The notes beneath the pieces were generated by a model. The model saw only the letters and a program-made list of their open reading frames with translations. It was not told where the DNA came from and ran no database searches. From Nageia nagi (lineage: Eukaryota; Pinophyta): a stretch of DNA of 64,000 nucleotides. Position 1 is the stretch's first letter. Each line of letters begins with the position of its first letter. A program made the translations under genes and the position numbers. The stretch covers positions 35,464,001-35,528,000 of the forward strand of contig JBITNC010000001.1 in the NCBI GenBank assembly GCA_050084985.1, read 5' to 3'. Below, in pieces: positions 59,629-64,000 of the stretch.

Positions 59629-61390
59629 ACCCATGTCTACAGCAGTGTTAGAGAAGTTATAGATGTTGAAATGGTCAAACCAAGAGGATGACATCCTCAC
59701 TCGATGTGGGCTTATGGACCTACTGATCATCAAGAATATCCAGCAAGATATTCCATTATTAATAGTGCTAGCAAAGCATTGGGATCTTGATTGCAACATA
59801 TTTCACCTTCCCTTAGGTGAAATGATAGTCACCTTACTATATGTATACCAAATATGGGGTATACCTATTAGAGGGAGATTGGTACACTATATGGAGGTTG
59901 TAGATAATAACACCTAAGAATAGTTAGCATTATGGCTAACTAGTGAGGCTAACCATGATTGGATCATTAGGAAACAAGGTTAATCAAAGTATGTCAGTTC
60001 ACACAATCAAGAAGGCACCTACAACACCACATTGATATGATTATCTTGACATATCTATGTCTAGATAAAAATAGATCATCATTCCCACTTGGATTAGTTT
60101 GGGTGGTTCAAGAGATATGTGTGAGGGCCACACAATTTGCATGGGATCCATTGGTCCTAGAATAGTTGTACAAGGATCTTTATAGTTTTATGAGCATTGA
60201 CAAGTTCAACGTTATAATTGCACATGTAGGTCTTCTTTAGGTTTATGCCTATGAGAAGATCATAGCTATCATGTTGATTGGGCCACATAGGGGTCAAGAG
60301 GACCTAGGAGATATTTCCCTAGCATGCTGTGTGTCAAGGGAAAGAGGATATAGATACCCCCACTCCTTAGAGGTGAGGAGGAGAGAGATCGATGGCCTAC
60401 ATATGGAGGACCTATTATGTATCCTATGCCAAGTTCATATGGAATGATAATACCCATCAGCTTACTTGGGATCATCAGGAGTGCTTCTCCAAACTAGGAG
60501 GAAGGTGGTGGAGCCATATCACCCCCACCAAGTTCTGAGATAGTTTGGGATCTATCATGGAATCCTATCAATTCTATTTTGCTACCATCGATATATGGTG
60601 GAGAGATACATATTTATGGGGTCATAGGTGATCCTTATCTAAAGGCTCATATGGGAGGAGATGAGAGCACATGATGTAGCAATCAATGCATCCATGGTGC
60701 TAGGGGTGGCTCAAGAGTGTGCTACATGGTAGCATGGAGTCTATCCCATAGATTTAGGGATGGATGAGGATGAGGAGGAGGAAGAGGTTACAACGAGTGA
60801 GGGGTCCTTTGAGTATGACCCCTACCAGGTTAATAATCTAATGCATGATATTCCCATGCAGGAGAGAGGAGTAGCACCAAGGTTGGCTATGTTATTTGAG
60901 GCTAAAGTACCAGGTAAAAACACCAACCACATACATAATTTTGTAAATTAATTATATGATTAGAAAACTAACAATCACACATTGTTTGTAGGAGAGACAG
61001 AGGCACATATGGTGGTCCTCTAAGAGGAAAATGAGAGCCTCAAGCCTCTTAAGGCACATGTGGTAGCTTTATAGGCCACACTTATAGCCCAAGATGCATA
61101 GCTTGCTACATTAGAGCAATTTGTGAAGAGGTTACAAGAGAGTGTGGATATGCATCAACCCAATGAGCAGTGGGTTTTTATGCAAAGCCTCATGGACTAG
61201 ATTAAGTGTAAGGAGGGAGAGATAGCTACCCTCCAAGAGAAATATGAGAGAGCCAAGGCTCTCATGTTAGCTCAAGGGATCAGCACTAGTGCTATTTTAG
61301 AGGGGGTATCTTTATCAGGGACTAGCGGTAGTAGCCAATGGGTTAGGAAAAGGATAGGAGATATTACTAGAAAAGGGAGAAGTGATCATT
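59629..61390 (+). pseudogene. Second PMD (MAIN-like) frame, with intron, acidic patch and coiled coil
   Basis: The 84-aa open stretch (59663-59917) reads LTRCGLMDLLIIKNIQQDIP, LIVLAKHWDLDCNIF, HLPLGEMIVTL and IWGIPIRGRLV, the N-terminal half of the plant mobile domain. In other frames, CVRATQFAWDPLVLEQLYKD and GLLQVYAYEKI (~60120-60260) match the YAWGxxxLAxLYR and LLQxWAxERI blocks. An acidic stretch, DEDEEEEEVTTSEGSFEYDP, follows (60760-60830), then a 78-base GT-AG intron (60914-60991) that keeps the frame. A coiled coil comes after it (ENESLKPLKAHVVAL, ATLEQFVKRLQES, EGEIATLQEKYERAKAL) to ~61290. Stops and shifts make it a pseudogene. PMD proteins are nuclear silencing factors, and transposon-borne PMDs are known. 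Confidence 0.72.
60914..60991 (+). other. Probable intron in the second PMD frame
   Basis: CCAG|GTAAAAA donor and TTGTTTGTAG|GAG acceptor, AT-rich interior. Skipping it joins V-P-G to E-T-E-A-H in frame, whereas reading through gives an early stop. Confidence 0.55.
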
Positions 61391-61445
61391 AGTAGCCTAG
61401 GCCATATATTTTGGTTCCACCCCTCATTGTATATTATGAGTCATT

Positions 61446-61474
61446 GTATATATATACACACATACATACATACA

Positions 61475-61559
<85 letters not shown>
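61446..61559. repeat. (CA)-(AT)n-(GT)n compound microsatellite
   Basis: TATATACACACATACATACA, then (AT)n, then about 27 GT units to 61559. The frame across it is an artefact. Confidence 0.95.
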
Positions 61560-61560
<1 letters not shown>

Positions 61561-62215
61561 TCTTTTTGGTTCAATCCTTATATAAAAATATGTTTGGTTT
61601 ATTTTAGTCACTTTATGAATGAATGTGAGTAGTTCAAATTTATTATTGCATAATGTGTTTAATAAAACATGTGAACTCAAAAAGTATAATTTTCAATAAT
61701 AAGCAATGAACCCATTAGTAAAATATCATATATGTAATGTTTAAGCTTCAATGAATCCAAATAATACACTTCAATATATATGCAAATAAATACTTAAAAT
61801 TCTCAACCAATAACAAAAGGAATAAGAAAACCTCCTAGCTAGGTTCCAAGGTACAAAGTGAGATGGCAATAAACAAGGTCAAGTTTTTTCTTGTTAACAA
61901 TATTCAATTTATGTTTTTATCATTTTAATGAGTTAGAAATATGGCAAGTGTTAATGAAATACTATCCTTTTGAATTTTATTTTGGAAAATGCACATCGTT
62001 AACAACCTAAAAAATAGGTGGGATGTTGCTAGCGGCATGGAGTTCAGGTCAGGGAAATGGAAATTTTAAGGAATAGTGAAAGCATAATTTCTCATAAAAT
62101 AAACAAATCAATAACCCTATGCATATAATGAACAACAATTTATAATGCCTATACAAAAAAACATCCTACCTAATGTACAGTACAGATGTAATTTTTTATA
62201 TTTTAAGTAATAATT
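61560..62215. other. AT-rich sequence without visible gene
   Basis: No frame or motif recognised between the microsatellite and the start of the H gag remnant. Confidence 0.45.
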
Positions 62216-62219
62216 TTAT

Positions 62220-64000
62220 GTACCTAGGGGATTTTTGTAACCCAGATGCATTTTGTAGAGGTAAGAATGAAGAGAGGCACTTTTCTTTTTTATTTCTCCA
62301 CATCATGAGTAATGTATGAACAATGAGGCACACCACTAGTGGCATTGAATTTCATTGCTTGTCCATCATTATTCGAGTTTTTGTTTCTGCAACCATGTTT
62401 ATGAGTAAAATAATAATTCAAACCATGTGAAGTACTTACCTTTCCTATGTAACCTCTTGGTTGTGAAGGTGGTAATGGATTTGTGAATACTCCTAATTAT
62501 CCATTATTAGGGCACACAAGTCCATCATCCATAATAGTATTATCATCCATCTTGATTTTTTTCTTGTCAATGAAATCCTAAGATATCTTAGGGATCCTAT
62601 AATTTCTTGTTAGATGTCTAGGTACCCTATGATAATTGCAAAATTCCTAATATCAAAAATACTTAGGCACACCATTAGGAAATTTATGTTCAATAATAGG
62701 TGGAATCTCAATACATTCCTCTTTCAACAATACATTAAGAATATTATTAGTAGTAGGAGTCAACTCCGTAAATTTCCTTTGGGTTTATTATTTTTGTCAA
62801 TAGTTTTCTTGTTATATGTTTGAGCTTTATGGTTATTATAATTATTATTTACTTCATATTTCTTAATTGTTCAAGAATGTTTATCTTCTTATCATATGTT
62901 TGAGGTTTGTTACTATGCATATTATATAGTTTTTTAATACAAACCTCTTTTTTAAATAAAACATCCATCATTTCACCTAATGTCATATTATAGTTAGAAA
63001 TAACCAATAACTTATACATAGGTAATAATGCATTAGCAAATGTATCTTTCAAATTTTCCTCAGGAATTGTAATCTTGTTAGCAGTTTCTTTCCATTTTTT
63101 CACAAAATCAACCAAAGATTGGTTAGGAAATTACTTAATTTTACATAAATATTTAAAGTGAACTTTTTATCAATATTGTATTTAAAGTTTTGCAAAAATA
63201 GGTAGATCAAATCCTTATACTTATCAATACTTTTTCAAGAATAAGAAAGTACCATTTCAATACATCATCTTTCAAACTATGTGAAAATAATTTAGCAAGC
63301 AAATATTTTTATGCATATATTCCATAGCTTCTTCCTAATATTTTCTAACATGCATAATAGGATCTTGCAAACCATCAAAATTTGTAAATTTAATACACTT
63401 TTCCATTGAGCACTTTAGAAATAATTTTTTCATTCAAATGACACTTTAAGAAAAATAAGAAATCATCAACATCATCATTAAGCAATTTCATTTCCAATTT
63501 CTTTATCCTTTCTCAGTTGGATTTGAAACCATAGGTATATTATATATTAGGGGTGTGGAGGGGTTTGAAGAGGAACTTTTGTATTTTAATTTCATTCTCT
63601 TTAAGTACAACAAAATGGTCCAATTATATTTACTCTTTCATCTTTCACTTTATCTAGCAATTTCATCAAAAACTCTAATTGTTGTGTATGAGGTTCCAAA
63701 TGAAAAGGAATAGTATCCTCAAAATTATAAAGGAATTCAATTATAACATTATGCTATTCTAATTTCCAATCAAAATGTTTCTTATAATATTCATTAATAA
63801 GATTTGCAATTTGTACTTGAAGTTGAGCATCACTATCATCATCTTGTATAATATCCTCACCTTTAGGAAGTATACCTTTTTTAAAGTGATCAGCTTGAGA
63901 ATTAGGTAGTCATAATCTTAATATTCACTTTCCTCTCCATAATTCTCAATACCTACTTTACTTAGGGGCTTAAAAACATCATCATTGTATTCAAGAGGAG
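62220..64000 (-). pseudogene. Element H gag, running off the right edge
   Basis: The minus strand carries a plant gypsy gag. The capsid start near 63400-63300 reads CIKFTNFDGLQDPIMHVRKY and EAMEYMH, the KFxxFxGxxDPxxHxxxY block. The central part (63115-62849, 88 aa open) reads MVDFVKKWKETANKITIPEE and FANALLPMYKLLVISNYNMT, the F-x-x-x-W-x-x-x-A-x-x-I segment. A tail with LGVFTNPLPPSQPRGYIGK near 62500-62450 resembles the gag-protease spacer. Upstream, QLEFLMKLLDKVKDERV lies near 63660. Stops are frequent. Pol, expected at lower coordinates, is absent; the PMD frame lies there instead, on the other strand. Confidence 0.65.

Noticed and set aside
61382-61585. Frame with Ile-Tyr and Cys-Val runs
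   Set aside because: It is the translation of the (AT)n-(GT)n microsatellite.

Overview
The window is a gene-poor, AT-rich and CpG-poor stretch of a large plant nuclear genome made almost entirely of nested, decayed LTR retrotransposons. Tat-type and other Ty3/gypsy elements, one chromovirus-like element, a small copia-type element and two plant-mobile-domain (PMD) frames point to a seed plant. The density of old nested elements makes me lean to a gymnosperm, but nothing here proves that. I see no ordinary single-copy host gene, rRNA, tRNA or CRISPR array.

Layout. (1) 1-4264 is a near copy of 34339-38597 and is best read as the tail of the first copy of a ~34.3-kb tandem duplication whose second copy is 4265-38597. 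(2) 4265-7381 is the gag-protease-PBS part of a minus-strand gypsy element, E. Its LTR is split by element A and appears to resume at 43494, perhaps to ~46678. (3) Element A, 7387-43488, minus strand, TSD GAAAG, is a Tat-type Ty3/gypsy element. From high to low coordinate it has a 5' LTR, PBS, gag, protease, RT, RNase H, integrase, a degraded unknown sense frame, an antisense PMD frame and a 3' LTR. (4) Inside A lie element C (14622-26862, minus, TSD ACAAT), a 12.2-kb gypsy element with gag, protease, RT, RNase H, integrase and an extra sense ORF, and element S (35320-39265, TSD GAAAG), a 3.9-kb probable solo LTR that splits A's gag. (5) 43494-48450 is mostly LTR-like DNA with a ~120-bp-period degenerate tandem repeat. 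(6) 48450-56489 holds an unrecognised minus-strand reading frame (D) split by F (49141-51584, copia-type, non-autonomous, TSD ATAAG) and B (51764-56381, chromovirus-like, lacking pol, TSD CAATT). (7) 56490-64000 holds an unknown coding-like frame, a second PMD pseudogene with a TATA box and an intron (59186-61390), a microsatellite, and a minus-strand gag (H) running off the right edge.

How it fits together. The TSDs give the nesting order: E first, then A into E's LTR, then S and C into A, then duplication of the 4265-38597 block; separately D, then F and B. LTR divergence judged by eye agrees: A ~10 %, B and F ~5-8 %, C ~2 %, and the duplication ~3 %. No element here looks fully intact. C is the best preserved, with readable catalytic motifs in RT, RNase H and integrase but several in-frame stops. 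The most interesting features are the PMD frame carried antisense by a Tat element, the second PMD copy with an intron, the extra ORF and periodic LTR of C, and the tandem duplication.
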